From contig MSJH02000024.1 of NCBI GenBank assembly GCA_001931875.2, positions 1 through 12,242 of the forward strand: a stretch of DNA of 12,242 nucleotides, in the 5' to 3' direction. This stretch comes from Byssochlamys sp. IMV 00236. Its lineage: Eukaryota > Ascomycota > Eurotiomycetes > Eurotiales > Thermoascaceae. This document shows positions 1 to 8,657 of the stretch, piece by piece (position 1 is the first letter of the stretch; each line of letters opens with the position of its first letter). Made by a program: the position numbers and the translations under genes. The notes beneath the pieces were generated by a model, which searched no databases, had not been told where the DNA came from, and saw only the letters and a list, made by a program, of their open reading frames with translations.

Positions 1-709
1 CAACAAATAATAATAAAAGAGAGCCTATCAAAAGCAAAAGGATGAATAAAGAAATGATTAGTAAATCAGTTATTTACATTGATATTAAATACTTACATTA
101 TAAAGATGAGGATTTATAAGAGAAAAAGAGAGACAAGATCAGACTATTTAAACAAAGTCTCCAGCAACTTTTTATTTTGACCGCATTTATCTTTTCTCAA
201 AAATATCAAGCTCATTTTATGTATTAAATGTTGTCTTTTTAAATAATAAAAAAGACATAAAGGGTTTAATTGTTGTTGATCTTGTAATGTGTGCGAATAA
301 TTTCTGAAACAGCTGATATATATTTTATAATGCTCCTTTTTGTAAACACACAGCTGCAGTAGTTGAACAAGCATTGTACTTATTGACAAATGCTTGGTCG
401 TATTAAGGCTATAGTACTCACGAATAATTCCAAGACTGGATCTTATATTTTACTCTAGTGCATACAAAAAAAAAAAAAAAAATAGACCTGTCTTACCCAG
501 GTAAGATCGATATAGATAACTAATGCTGCAAAGTGTGGCATGAAGAGACAGAAGGGGCGCATTAGGCATTCTCTTTAGATCAAGACCTTGTTTGAATTGA
601 ATCTATAGCTTTTATTATTATTATTATTATTTTACTTGGACTTTGATGTATATGCAGTAAAACGTAAGCACACACAAAGTTGACATATTTTTCGAAAATA
701 ATGATTTTA
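1..709. other. AT-rich intergenic region
   Basis: I see no supportable gene here. The stretch is AT-rich, with a run of A at about 467-482, a (TTA)n microsatellite at about 611-632, and a small perfect stem (TCTTACC, two-base centre, GGTAAGA) at 491-506. The right part presumably holds the SAR1 3' UTR. An 81-codon open frame on the minus strand (144-389) has no recognisable motif and no good start context, so it is not called as a gene. Confidence 0.6.
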
Positions 710-711
710 TT
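706..711 (-). terminator. Poly(A) signal overlapping the SAR1 stop
   Basis: On the minus strand the stop codon reads TAATAAAATC, so a perfect AATAAA hexamer overlaps the SAR1 stop codon. Whether it is used cannot be told from sequence. Its position would give a very short 3' UTR. Confidence 0.3.
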
Positions 712-1524
712 AGACATATTGAGAGAGCCAGCGGAAACCCTCTCCATAACCTTGCCTCATAACAACGGAGCACATGAATACTTCAATAGGACGAATATCC
801 GTCAAAGGAACCTTGCCCTAAAAAAAAAAAGAAGTTAAATTTAATCTTGAAAATAGTAAAGCTTACCTTTCCAGTTGTTTGGAATAAACCTAATTCTTGT
901 CGAAGTGTGTCTTCACTAACAGCACCAGGTGCATCAATCTTATTACCAAGAATTAAGAAAGGAACTTTTGAAAGTTGTTCGATAGCCAATAAAGCCTACA
1001 GGACACACACATCAGTACTCATTCTCCCCCCTTTTCTTTCTATAAAGAAAACACTTACATCTAACTCTGCCTTGGCTTCAGAAAAGCGAGCATGATCAGC
1101 ACAGTCAACCAAGAAGACGATACCTCCAACCTCAGGGAAATAATTTCTCCATAATCGACGTGCTTGAAGGTGACCTCCCAAGTCATATGTTGTAAACTTG
1201 ACGTTACCAATAGAAAGTTCTTCAGAAGCTACACATAATTGTTATTATCATATGAAAGCCAAATCTCATCTGTAACTTACTAGGATGAAGAGTAGGTTGC
1301 AAAGTAGCCAATCGGTCATTCTTCAACATGTGAAGTAGAGTAGTCTTTCCGGCATTATCAAGACCCAAGAAGAGAATTTTGGCATTTTTGTTTAAAAGAC
1401 CTAAATGAAGCAAAACGCGCAAAAACGAGTCAGATGGCGGGCACTATATGCTTTACTTTATGTTTATCTTTTCTTCATTACCCAAAGAGGACAAGACATC
1501 GTAGAACCAGTTGACAATAAACAT
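710..1524 (-). CDS. SAR1: SAR1 small GTPase (COPII coat initiator), five exons
   Basis: Sar1 is the Arf-family GTPase that, in its GTP form, inserts an N-terminal amphipathic helix into the ER membrane and recruits Sec23/24 to start COPII vesicles. Exons on the minus strand are 1524-1482, 1400-1281, 1228-1059, 995-867 and 817-710. The introns (81, 52, 63 and 49 nt) all have GT-AG ends and keep frame. The spliced product is 189 aa, the usual Sar1 length. Visible motifs are the N-terminal helix [16 protein letters not shown]-loop GLDNAGKT (about residues 27-34), QPTLHPTSEEL in switch I, DLGGH (70-74), GNKIDAP (NKID 129-132), and the family C-terminus EVFMCSVV...GFRWLSQYV. The start is set by the small first exon, which restores the helix missing from the longer open frames. 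There is no N-myristoylation glycine, which fits Sar1 rather than Arf. The gene is divergent from MEF2. Confidence 0.96.
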
Positions 1525-1978
1525 TTTGATATTAAAAAGGAATTATGTAGTAAGAAAAAAAAAATATTTTGTAATGTGTGTGTATCTTGATTTTGCTGGC
1601 TCCTGCCACTCTTTCCTTCGAATTCTACATATTTTTAATCCCAGTTGTCCTATCAGAAAGTGACGTGATGGAGCTGAATCCCCCCTTTTTTGTGGCATAC
1701 GTAGTAAACAAGCATCATGTCCGTCCTTCGAGTGCTTGTTTGTATGTGTCTTTTTGTTCTAGAGACTAGAAATGATGAGGATACAATGACAACATAGATG
1801 CTACAAATAGCAAATGACTCTAATTTTTGGACAGAATTATTATTGACCAAGAGAAGGTTGGATGATATATTTTTGTATATGGACAGTCTTTGTGAATTTT
1901 GTAAGACAGGCAGACTAAAGATAAACAATCATGATAGATAATAATCCAATTCGTGGAGAGACAAAATCGACAACTTAC

Positions 1979-2094
1979 CTTCATTATTCATTTGAGCAAA
2001 AGTTTGATAGACTCTTGTAGCACTTGACGAGATCATCGAGTTGTAGGCTGTGCATATTATCTAAAGCATCACTTTTTTCATCAAGCCATAGCAA
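1979..2094 (-). other. Candidate orphan exon upstream of SAR1
   Basis: On the minus strand an ATG at 2036 opens a 19-codon frame (MISSSATRVYQTFAQMNNE). It runs into a textbook donor, G|GTAAGT, at 1979/1978, leaving phase 1. SAR1 exon 2 at 1400 also begins in phase 1, so joining the two would keep frame but replace the membrane-inserting helix. A second frame through the same bases is open for 36 codons (2094-1984), contains WLDEKSDALDN and ends TAA. It is preceded by an ACAG acceptor-like site. Either this is an untranslated or alternative SAR1 leader exon, or part of a small separate gene, or chance. I do not recognise the peptides. Confidence 0.25.
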
Positions 2095-2167
2095 CTGTCA
2101 CCTTTAATTTCCTTACAGAATCTATTTTACCCCTTGGAACTGTGATACCCCCTTTTTTGATTTTTTT

Positions 2168-2175
2168 CTTTTATA
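2168..2175 (-). promoter_or_regulatory. TATA-box candidate towards SAR1
   Basis: TATAAAAG on the minus strand lies about 75-130 nt upstream of the candidate orphan exon and 640 nt upstream of the SAR1 ATG. If real, transcripts would start near 2140 and need a spliced leader to reach SAR1. In an AT-rich gap such a match can occur by chance. Confidence 0.25.
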
Positions 2176-2193
2176 GAAAAAAAAAAAAAAGCC

Positions 2194-4741
2194 ATGTATC
2201 CAAGTGTACTGACATCTCTGCTTCGATCAACATGTCATAAAAGAGTGTCGTCTTTGTTAAGATATCCAAAATCAATAACTCATTTCAAGACATTTGCTAC
2301 AGGTTCTATTATTGTAAAGAAAAGAGAGAGAGAAAGAAAACTGACATTGTGTATAGATGCCAAAGATTTCACTATACCAAAAACACGCAACATTGGCATT
2401 ATTGCACACATTGATGCAGGTATACTTGTTCATTTCTCTTTTTGATACAAGACATGATCTGATTCTTCGAATAGGCAAAACAACGACAACAGAAAGAATG
2501 CTTTATTATGCAGGTGTCACCAAGCGTATTGGAGATATTGACGATGGCGACACAGTAATGGATTATTTGGCTGCAGAAAGAGAGCGAGGCATTACGATCA
2601 ATAGTGCAGCAATCACATTTGGCTGGCAGGGTCACCGAATCAATTTGATCGATACACCTGGCCACGTCGATTTTACGATGGAAGTAGAGCGTTCTGTCCG
2701 TGTCTTGGACGGTGCTGTCACCATTCTCGATGGTGTGGCTGGTGTTGAAGCTCAAACAGAGACAGTTTGGAAACAAGCAGACAAGTACAAGATCCCTCGA
2801 ATTGCATTTGTCAATAAGCTTGATAGAACAGGTGCCGCATTTGGACGAACGGTACGTGAGATCTGGAAGAAACTGCTTACCCGACCACTCGTATTGCAAT
2901 TGCCTGTCATGCATGGGGAGGATAGAGGGCTTAAGGCTGTTGCAGACTTGGTGACAATGGAAGTCATCGAGTGGGATCCCACGCACGGTGATGGATCTGT
3001 GATGCACCGTAAACCGATAGAGGATCCTGTGCTTCTGGAAGAAGCTGTGCGTGGTCGAACCGCCTTAATCGAAGCCTTGGCCGAGATGGATGAGAAGATT
3101 ATTGACGCCTTCTTTGATGATGCAGGTGGAGATCATCTGGCGGTAACACCTGAAACGATCAAGGCTTCTATTCGAAGAGTAACGCTTGATAACAAGGCAG
3201 TGCCTGTTTTGTGTGGAGCAGCTTTTAAGAATCTCGGTGTTCAGCCTCTACTGGATGCTGTTCTCGATTACCTTCCTAGTCCCCTCGACCGCCCTCCTGC
3301 TACCGTGACGGACAGTCGTGGCAAGACGACAAGTGTGCCACTGTCTGAATCAGGCAAGCTTTACGCCCTGGCTTTCAAGGTCACACATGATCCAAAGCGT
3401 GGTCCTATGGTCTATGTCAAGGTTTATTCAGGTAAAAAAAGATGGCTCTATTTTAACTTGCCTTGTTCATTCTGTTCCTTAGGTAAATTAAATGCACGCG
3501 CGACATTATTCAACACAACCACTCGCACCAAAGAAAGAGTTAACAGGCTGCTACAAATGTATGCTAAAGACGTCGAAGAGATTCCTACCATCGGAAGTGG
3601 CAATATCGGTGTCATTGTCGGCTTGAAAGATACACGCACAGGAGACACCTTGGTCCAGTCCAACGATTCAACAGCAATCAAATCCGGTCATCAACTCGGC
3701 AGTATCGAAGTGCCTCATCCTGCCTTCTTTGCAGCGATCGAACCTGCCTCTGTCTCAGAGGAGGCTGCCGTTGAAGAAGCTCTAAAGAATCTCGTACGTG
3801 AGGATCCATCTTTGCGTGTCTGGACAGATGAAGAAACTGGACAGCGACTGGTCAGTGGTATGGGCGAGCTTCATCTTGAGATCGTCAAGGACAGACTGTT
3901 GAATGACTTCAAGGTCAAGGCTGAGATGGGCAAGATGAGGATCAGTTACCGTGAGACTTGTCAGGGAGAGGCTGCCGTGGTTTCTGAGTATGATAAAGAA
4001 GTCATGGGTAAACGTGCCAAGGCAGCTTGCCGCGTGGAGATTTCACCTACAAATGATGAGGAGCCTGAGGAAGGATGGTTTAGTTACGCTGGTAATTTGT
4101 TGGCAACCGATGTATCACTCAAGCAAGACCCAGCCACAGAGCAACAACAGGACGATTCTTCATTAGATCCAGAAGATGTCAAACAGGCAGTTCAAAATGG
4201 TCTCTATGCTGGCATGGCTCGTGGAGCCTTGTTAGGTTTCCCTCTGACGAAGCTCAAGGTCAAGGCGTACGACCTTAGAACGTTCGGTCCTGAGACAACC
4301 TTAGGCGCGATCTCAGCCTGTGTCTCTAACGGAGTGTATGATGCTGTCAAGAAGGCAAACCCCTGCTTACTCGAGCCAATGATGGAGGTCTATACCGAAG
4401 TGAACGAGAACCACATAGGCACCGTCGTCAGTGATTTAAGCGGTACACGTAGAGGTCACGTCATGGGCTTAGAGTCCTCTGATGCACTGGATACAGAGAA
4501 TACAGATCATGTTGAGGTCTATGCTCCTAACGATTCTCTCTTAATCAATACGCAAGTCGATGAATATAAGCCAAAGCAAGTCATCAAAGCGCATGTTCCT
4601 TTAAGTTCTATGCTCGGTTATTCAAGCGCACTTCGCAGTTTGACAGGCGGTAGTGGTTCTTTCTCGATGCGTGTCATCGGGTATGGCGAAATGAGTAAAG
4701 ACAGAGAAAGAGCAGTTATTAATGAAATGAAGGGATGGTAA
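2194..4741 (+). CDS. MEF2: Mitochondrial elongation factor G2 (ribosome-recycling GTPase), MEF2/GFM2 type
   Basis: EF-G2 of mitochondria works with the ribosome recycling factor to split mitoribosomes after termination. Exons are 2194-2302, 2357-2419, 2475-3431 and 3483-4741. Introns 2 (55 nt) and 3 (51 nt) are well supported because they restore DAG|KTT and YSG|KLN. The product is 795 aa. If the first, in-frame 54-nt intron (donor GTTCTA, weak) is kept, it is 813 aa. Residues 1-36 are basic, Ser/Thr-rich and free of acids, as expected for a mitochondrial presequence. G-domain motifs are AHIDAGKT (about 53-60), RGITI (95-99), DTPGH (117-121), NKLD (171-174) and CGAAFKN. GMGELHLEI and SYRETCQ mark domains III and IV. 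GDIDDGDTVMDYLAAE in switch I favours the GFM2/MEF2 branch over the translocase MEF1. It is convergent with RPS13. Confidence 0.95.
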
Positions 4742-4836
4742 AAACAATTGTGTATAGATTTGTGTATTCTTTTTCAAAATGTGTATAATAATATGTTGTT
4801 ATGGGAACCCTCTCTATTATTCCTCAATACAACACT

Positions 4837-4842
4837 AATAAA
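4837..4842 (+). terminator. Poly(A) signal for MEF2
   Basis: A perfect AATAAA lies 96 nt after the MEF2 stop, at a normal fungal 3'-UTR distance. An opposite-strand AATAAA for RPS13 sits at 4898-4903, so the two convergent 3' UTRs probably overlap or abut. Confidence 0.5.
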
Positions 4843-4897
4843 CAACAATATATATTGCAAAATGTTGAGCACACAAAAACATCATCCGTGCGATATG

Positions 4898-4903
4898 TTT
4901 ATT
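4898..4903 (-). terminator. Poly(A) signal for RPS13
   Basis: AATAAA on the minus strand lies 56 nt past the RPS13 stop codon (4959-4961). Spacing fits a short 3' UTR. Confidence 0.5.
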
Positions 4904-4958
4904 ATCCATAAAAAAGATATGTTTTGCAGCAGACTCCATCGGTTGAAGCATAAGCCAT

Positions 4959-5550
4959 TTAAGCAACCATAGCAGAAGCAGTGGCAGACTCACTATAAAA
5001 AAACAAAAATATGGGTTAAGGAGAACAGTTACTCGAGCCGCTCTAAGCAACCCTGCGTAATGTTCGAATAGGCATAGTAAAGACGAGATTCCCTATCACG
5101 GTTAGTATATAAACAATAAAAAGGATACTATTTCCAGGTGGGAGGAAGTTGGCCAGAGGTCTTGTAGTAACGAGCAAGACGGTGGATACGAGATTCGATA
5201 AGAATCAAACGGTACTTGGAGTCCTTGTCCTTTCTGTTACGTTCCAAGTGCTTACGGATGGAAACGGCCTTCTTGATGAGGTGGTACAAGTCTTCAGGGA
5301 CTTCGGGAGCAAGACCGTTGGACTTCAAGATACGGAGGACCTTGTTACCAGTGATGGATCTAACTTGAGGGATACCGTGAGAGTCACGGAGGATGACACC
5401 AATTTGAGAAGGAGTAAGACCCTTCTTGGCATTCTTGCAGATCATGTCAACAACTTCTTCGGCAGTGGTCTTGACCCAAGAAGGAGGAGTGCGGCGATAG
5501 GGGAGGGCACTGCCAGAGATACCCTTACCAGGAGTGTGCATACGACCCAT
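4959..5550 (-). CDS. RPS13: 40S ribosomal protein uS15 (RPS13), two exons
   Basis: This is a structural protein of the small cytosolic ribosomal subunit, which binds 18S rRNA. Exon 1 is 5550-5129 and exon 2 is 4992-4959. The intron (5128-4993, 136 nt, GT-AG) splits the tyrosine codon of WKYES, so the last 11 residues, [11 protein letters not shown], come from a tiny exon. The spliced product is 151 aa, exactly the family length. It runs from [20 protein letters not shown] through [36 protein letters not shown] and [17 protein letters not shown] to RIHRLARYY. The start is set by the conserved MGRMH. Codon use is C-ending and biased, typical of a highly expressed gene. The strong open frame on the opposite strand is a shadow of this bias. 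The intron is the longest in the window. Confidence 0.98.
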
Positions 5551-5694
5551 TTTGACTGATTATTTTATTTGAAAAGTGGAAGAAAGAATTAAATACACGT
5601 CCAAGGCCTAGAAAATTTTTAAAGATGGCCTCGGTGTTCAAAGTCCAAGCCACAGTGCGATCAATATAGTAATCGGACGAAGGGATGCAGTACA

Positions 5695-5729
<35 letters not shown>

Positions 5730-6003
5730 AGTATAAGGGAAAAAAAAATAAAGCGTGATTTGAGAGAAAGAGAGAGAGGCGATAATCACCATCCTTCACC
5801 TTCGTTTTGTTCAATGTTATTCTAAAAATTAGAAAGTGTTCCCTAGGCGTCTGGGAAAGGGTGCAAGATGATTAAGAGAATTCAATATCATGAATCTTGA
5901 GAATATCAATCAATTGAAAGAAGACATGAGGCGCTTTCTTTGATATTCAATTGAGCGTTGCTTTTATAAATAACTGCTTTATTTTATCTCAAGTTGTGCA
6001 GTG
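5551..6003. promoter_or_regulatory. RPS13 upstream region with T31 tract
   Basis: There is no gene visible. The interval should contain the RPS13 promoter and leader (minus strand). A pure run of 31 T (5698-5728 on the plus strand, so a poly-A tract about 150 nt upstream of the RPS13 ATG) is flanked by CTC on the left and GAG on the right. A GA-rich stretch follows at about 5764-5779. Long dA:dT tracts commonly exclude nucleosomes at ribosomal-protein promoters; that role is inferred here. The interval ends at the transposon target site. Confidence 0.5.
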
Positions 6004-6005
6004 TA

Positions 6006-6102
6006 CAGTGCTCCCAACAAGCAACGTCGCAGCCAATCAAAATCAATGTCGCAGATCAATCAGGATTGATGTCGCGGACAGGTCGTTTTCCAATCAAAAT
6101 CA
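6006..6102 (+). repeat. Left terminal inverted repeat with internal direct repeats
   Basis: The end starts CAGTGCTCCCAACAAGC next to TA. Within it GTCGCAG or GTCGCGG recurs at 6026, 6048 and 6071, and CCAATCAAAATCA occurs twice (6033-6045, 6090-6102). Compared with the right end it carries one extra 23-bp block (6040-6062), bordered by repeated CAATCA, as if a unit had been gained here or lost on the right. Repeated subterminal motifs are usual transposase-binding sites in this superfamily. Confidence 0.85.
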
Positions 6103-6155
6103 TTCTTCGAAAAACATAAAGCAGAGAGTGAGTATCTTCTCTAGCTTGCCCAATA

Positions 6156-7221
6156 ATGGTAGAAAAGCCAAAAGATGAAGATATCCGTATGGATGAGATA
6201 AACACAAAACGGGATCATGCGCGTTATACTTTCCAGGATAAAGCCAGGTTTTTCGATCTGAAGATTGAAAAATATATGACTGCAGCAGCAGCAACGAAAC
6301 AGTTGGGTATTCATGCTCGAACTGCTCAGAGATGGTTAAACAATATAATGCGTGTTCTGATAGCATTTTTGAGAGTTGCAAAAAAGTAGGACGTAAATGC
6401 ATCTTGACCGAAGAGCATAAAGCGGCCGTTATCAACTTTATTGATGTTAATCCCTCTGCTACTGTTGTTGAAGTGACCGAACATTTATTGAAGCGATTTT
6501 ATGATCTTAAAGTTTCACGCAGCACTGTTTATAACTTTATGAGAAGTGAGTGCAACCTTTTGTTGAGAAAAGCAGATTTTCATTCTATTGAGAGAAACAG
6601 TTCAGACTTGAACTTTCTGATGAATTGCGTGTTTCTTGATGAATCTGCTTTTGATATAAACATGAAACGTTCAAGAGCTTGGTCCAAAAAAAAAAGGTAC
6701 TCGTGCTATTGTTATCAGGCCTACTACAAGAGCAAACACAACGTCTATATTGGGTGCTATTTCTGCCGCAGGTTTGATTACAGTCAGTGTTGAAAAAAAA
6801 CAAGGCCTGTTAAGAAGAGAAAAACTGAAGGATACATAAGCTCAGGAACCGTAACAGGTCACTATATTAGTTTCTTAAAAATGACTCTCGATGAAATGGA
6901 CAAGCATCCGTATATGAAAGGTCACTATGTAGTTATGGACAATGCACATTCACGCATGAAAACATAAAGAAGTATATTGAGTATCGAGGATATAAATGCG
7001 TGTATCTCCCTACTTGTTCTCCTGAGCTTAACCCAATAGAACAATTCTGGGCAGTGGTAAAGAGTAAGGTTAAGCGTCGTAGGTTTTTGTAGGAAGACAT
7101 TTTATCAAAAAGAATTACAAAAGCCTGGAAAAGTGTGGAAAAAAAGTCACTTCAAAGGTTTCGTTTCGCATTCTTACAAATGCTGGGACAAGTGTTGAAA
7201 CAAAGAGTCCATATAAAATGA
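6156..7221 (+). pseudogene. Tc1/mariner DDE transposase, broken
   Basis: This encoded the cut-and-paste transposase. The N-terminal part has a helix-turn-helix pattern (AAATKQLGIHARTAQRWL), then a second DNA-binding stretch (GRKCILTEEH to VSRSTVYNFMR). The catalytic core follows: FLDES (Asp codon 6638-6640), RAWSKKGTRA, ILGAISAAGL, VVMDNAHS (Asp 6938-6940) and SPELNPIEQFW (Glu 7039-7041). About 33 residues lie between the second Asp and Glu, close to DD34E. The reading frame is lost at four places: about 6335-6350, the A10 run near 6687-6696, about 6793-6810, and about 6945-6965. There is also an in-frame TAG at 7090-7092. The stretch between HSIERNS and FLDES looks short, suggesting an internal deletion. 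The catalytic triad codons survive, so decay looks moderate rather than ancient. Confidence 0.9.
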
Positions 7222-7382
7222 TCAATAATAACAGAGCTTTGCGTTTGTACAGGGCTGTTTTTATCTCAAAACGCGAAAGAATACTAAACAAATATTACAT
7301 TTTGCATGGAAATCATATAAAACAAATTGTTTCCATATTGGATTTCTCGAACTTCATAAATTGATTTTTTAAAGCATTGATA
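7222..7382. other. Junction between transposase and passenger
   Basis: This short AT-rich stretch lies inside the element between the 3' ends of the transposase and the passenger reading frames, which converge here. I find no copy of the terminal repeat here, so the element does not end after the transposase. Confidence 0.5.
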
Positions 7383-7709
7383 TTATTTATAATTCAAAAA
7401 CAATTCATTTTTGCGCCCTTCTGCTATACATGCTCTCCAGTCCATGAACTCCTTAGCTTGCTTGGTTCTGGAAGCCTTGAACTCTAAAACAAATGTCATA
7501 TTTCTCTGGTATAATGAAGCGGATGGTGTGTTCGATGGAGGTGCCATGATTGCTGAAGAGACGTTGGGAGTAGTAGATGTAGTTGTGGAAGACGAGTCGC
7601 CGAGACTAGTAGAAATGGTTGTGGTAGAGGACGGATTAAGGGGCAATTCACCCAATTTTCTTTTAAAATCACGTTGATTGGTCTGGGCATTTTGAATAGC
7701 TACTTTCAT
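7383..7709 (-). CDS. Hypothetical 108-aa protein, transposon passenger
   Basis: I do not recognise this protein. It is an intact frame from ATG (7709) to TAA. Residues 1-24 are polar and basic (MKVAIQNAQTNQRDFKRKLG). A Ser/Thr-rich linker follows (roughly 27-55, with STTTIST and SSTTTSTT), then a conserved-looking end containing FVLEFKASRTKQAKEFMDW and GRKNELFLNYK. There is no signal peptide or membrane span. It lies downstream of, and on the same strand as, a broken coding region (7758-8657), so it may be the last piece of one larger gene or a separate small gene. An opposite-strand frame of 88 codons also exists over the same bases but lacks such composition. Expression is unknown. Confidence 0.4.
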   Translation of the reverse strand: MKVAIQNAQTNQRDFKRKLGELPLNPSSTTTISTSLGDSSSTTTSTTPNVSSAIMAPPSNTPSASLYQRNMTFVLEFKASRTKQAKEFMDWRACIAEGRKNELFLNYK

Positions 7710-7757
7710 GGAATGGGATGAATATTATTAGGAAGCAAGGGTCAAAAGATAACCTTA

Positions 7758-8657
7758 TTACTTTTCTTCGATATTGAACATGTCCTTGACAAAATCGACG
7801 AGATGAACTTGATTTCTAATCAGCCCTTTTTTGGAGGCTCTTTTTTTGAAGGCTCGTTTGGTAATGGCCACCCACTTTAAAAAATCACGTCAAAATTGTG
7901 CCCTTCATCACGTTTCCGTCCCTCTTTTTATCTCGGTTCCCAAGTCAAACAAAGAAAAGAAGACAGTCTGAGTACCATTGTGATCAAATTTTATTTCATG
8001 GTGTCAAAATATCGGGAAAAGTAAAAAAGTGGGTATTAATTAGTCAAGGTATTCAAAGACTGACTTGATATGACGTGCTACCGAAGCATTCCATGAGACA
8101 ATTGGCGGTATGAGAAGTTTTGCAAGGATTTCCAACTTCTTATTGAGAGCAATGTTAAATTAGATAAGCAGATTGTCGACGTGATCATACAAAGTAAGAA
8201 TGTTTTCAAGAACCTCTTTTACCTTACCAGTGGCATTTTCATTTCAGCTCAAAATAACAGATTTCATGAGGCTAGCCTTGGTGCCATTCTTTAAGATTTC
8301 ATTGCCAATTGTGTCAAGCAGGGTGGCGCAAGGAATGCTGCCACGATCGCAATCAATCAAGGTAAAGATAATGTAGGGATGACACGTTTGGTTCTTGGTT
8401 AACGGACCCGAGGCATGGACCAAGGTGTATGTGCTGGGCAAATCAAATCGAGTACGGATTTGTCGTAATTGATGTGAAAACATACCGGTATTTGATATAC
8501 ATGTCGTAGCTGGATTACTGATTATGGTTTTGGCAGCTGTCGTAGATTCCACATCGACGAAGATCTTGGAGGCAAACGAATCAGTGACTGTCAGATTAAA
8601 GTTGGTCGTAATACCGCCAACAGATGGAAGCAATTTTTGAGGAAACACTACATGCAC
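7758..8657 (-). pseudogene. Unrecognised passenger coding region, interrupted
   Basis: I do not recognise the protein. All four open segments lie in one frame: 8657-8247 (137 codons), 8243-8163 (NENATGKVKEVLENILTLYD), 8159-8043 (ending VARHIKSVFEYLD), and after a gap 8003-7911 (FDHNGTQTVFFSLFDLG) and 7889-7758 (DFLKWVAITKRAFKKRASKK, ending FNIEEK). In-frame TGA (8244-8246) and TAA (8160-8162) interrupt otherwise protein-like sequence, and a frameshift probably lies near 7890-7910. The composition (balanced, with charged amphipathic stretches) argues for former coding. The first codons of the top segment lie in a nested inverted repeat, so the true 5' end is probably cut off. Introns could explain some stops, but I found no convincing GT-AG pair across them. 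Confidence 0.4.

Larger units (their letters stand above)
1525..2193. promoter_or_regulatory. Divergent upstream region between SAR1 and MEF2
   Basis: This 669-bp gap separates two divergent starts, so it should hold both promoters. On the MEF2 side is a pyrimidine-rich run followed by 14 A (2177-2190) directly before GCC-ATG. On the minus strand, TATAAAAG (2168-2175) is a fair TATA-box candidate for transcription towards SAR1. SAR1 itself has a T-rich leader just upstream of its ATG. The only sign of further coding is the candidate exon at 1979-2094, listed separately. Confidence 0.5.

Noticed and set aside
1653..1928. 91-codon minus-strand frame between SAR1 and MEF2
   Set aside because: It has no recognisable features, an irregular composition and no splice fit to the SAR1 exons. 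It is more likely chance openness in intergenic or intronic DNA.
2399..3007. 202-codon minus-strand frame opposite MEF2
   Set aside because: It lies over the conserved EF-G G domain in antisense and crosses the MEF2 intron. It has no recognisable motifs.
2357..4741. MEF2 read as one uninterrupted 794-codon ORF from 2357
   Set aside because: That reading includes two unspliced introns, which break the P-loop (DAG|KTT) and domain II, and it omits the mitochondrial presequence.
2194..4741. Assignment as the mitochondrial translocase EF-G1 (MEF1)
   Set aside because: The switch I segment GDIDDGDTVMDYLAAE is the pattern of the recycling factor EF-G2. EF-G1 proteins have a different sequence there.
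5058..5075. GTTCGAAT, resembling a tRNA T-loop (B box), inside the RPS13 intron
   Set aside because: The bases on either side cannot form a T stem on either strand, and no acceptor or anticodon arms can be placed around it.
5149..5559. 136-codon open frame on the plus strand, opposite RPS13
   Set aside because: It is a shadow of the biased codons of RPS13. The minus strand gives a full-length 151-aa uS15 with a split last exon.
7222..7400. A possible right end of the Tc1 element just after the transposase
   Set aside because: No inverted copy of the left end is present here. The matching end, with TA, is at 9118-9203.
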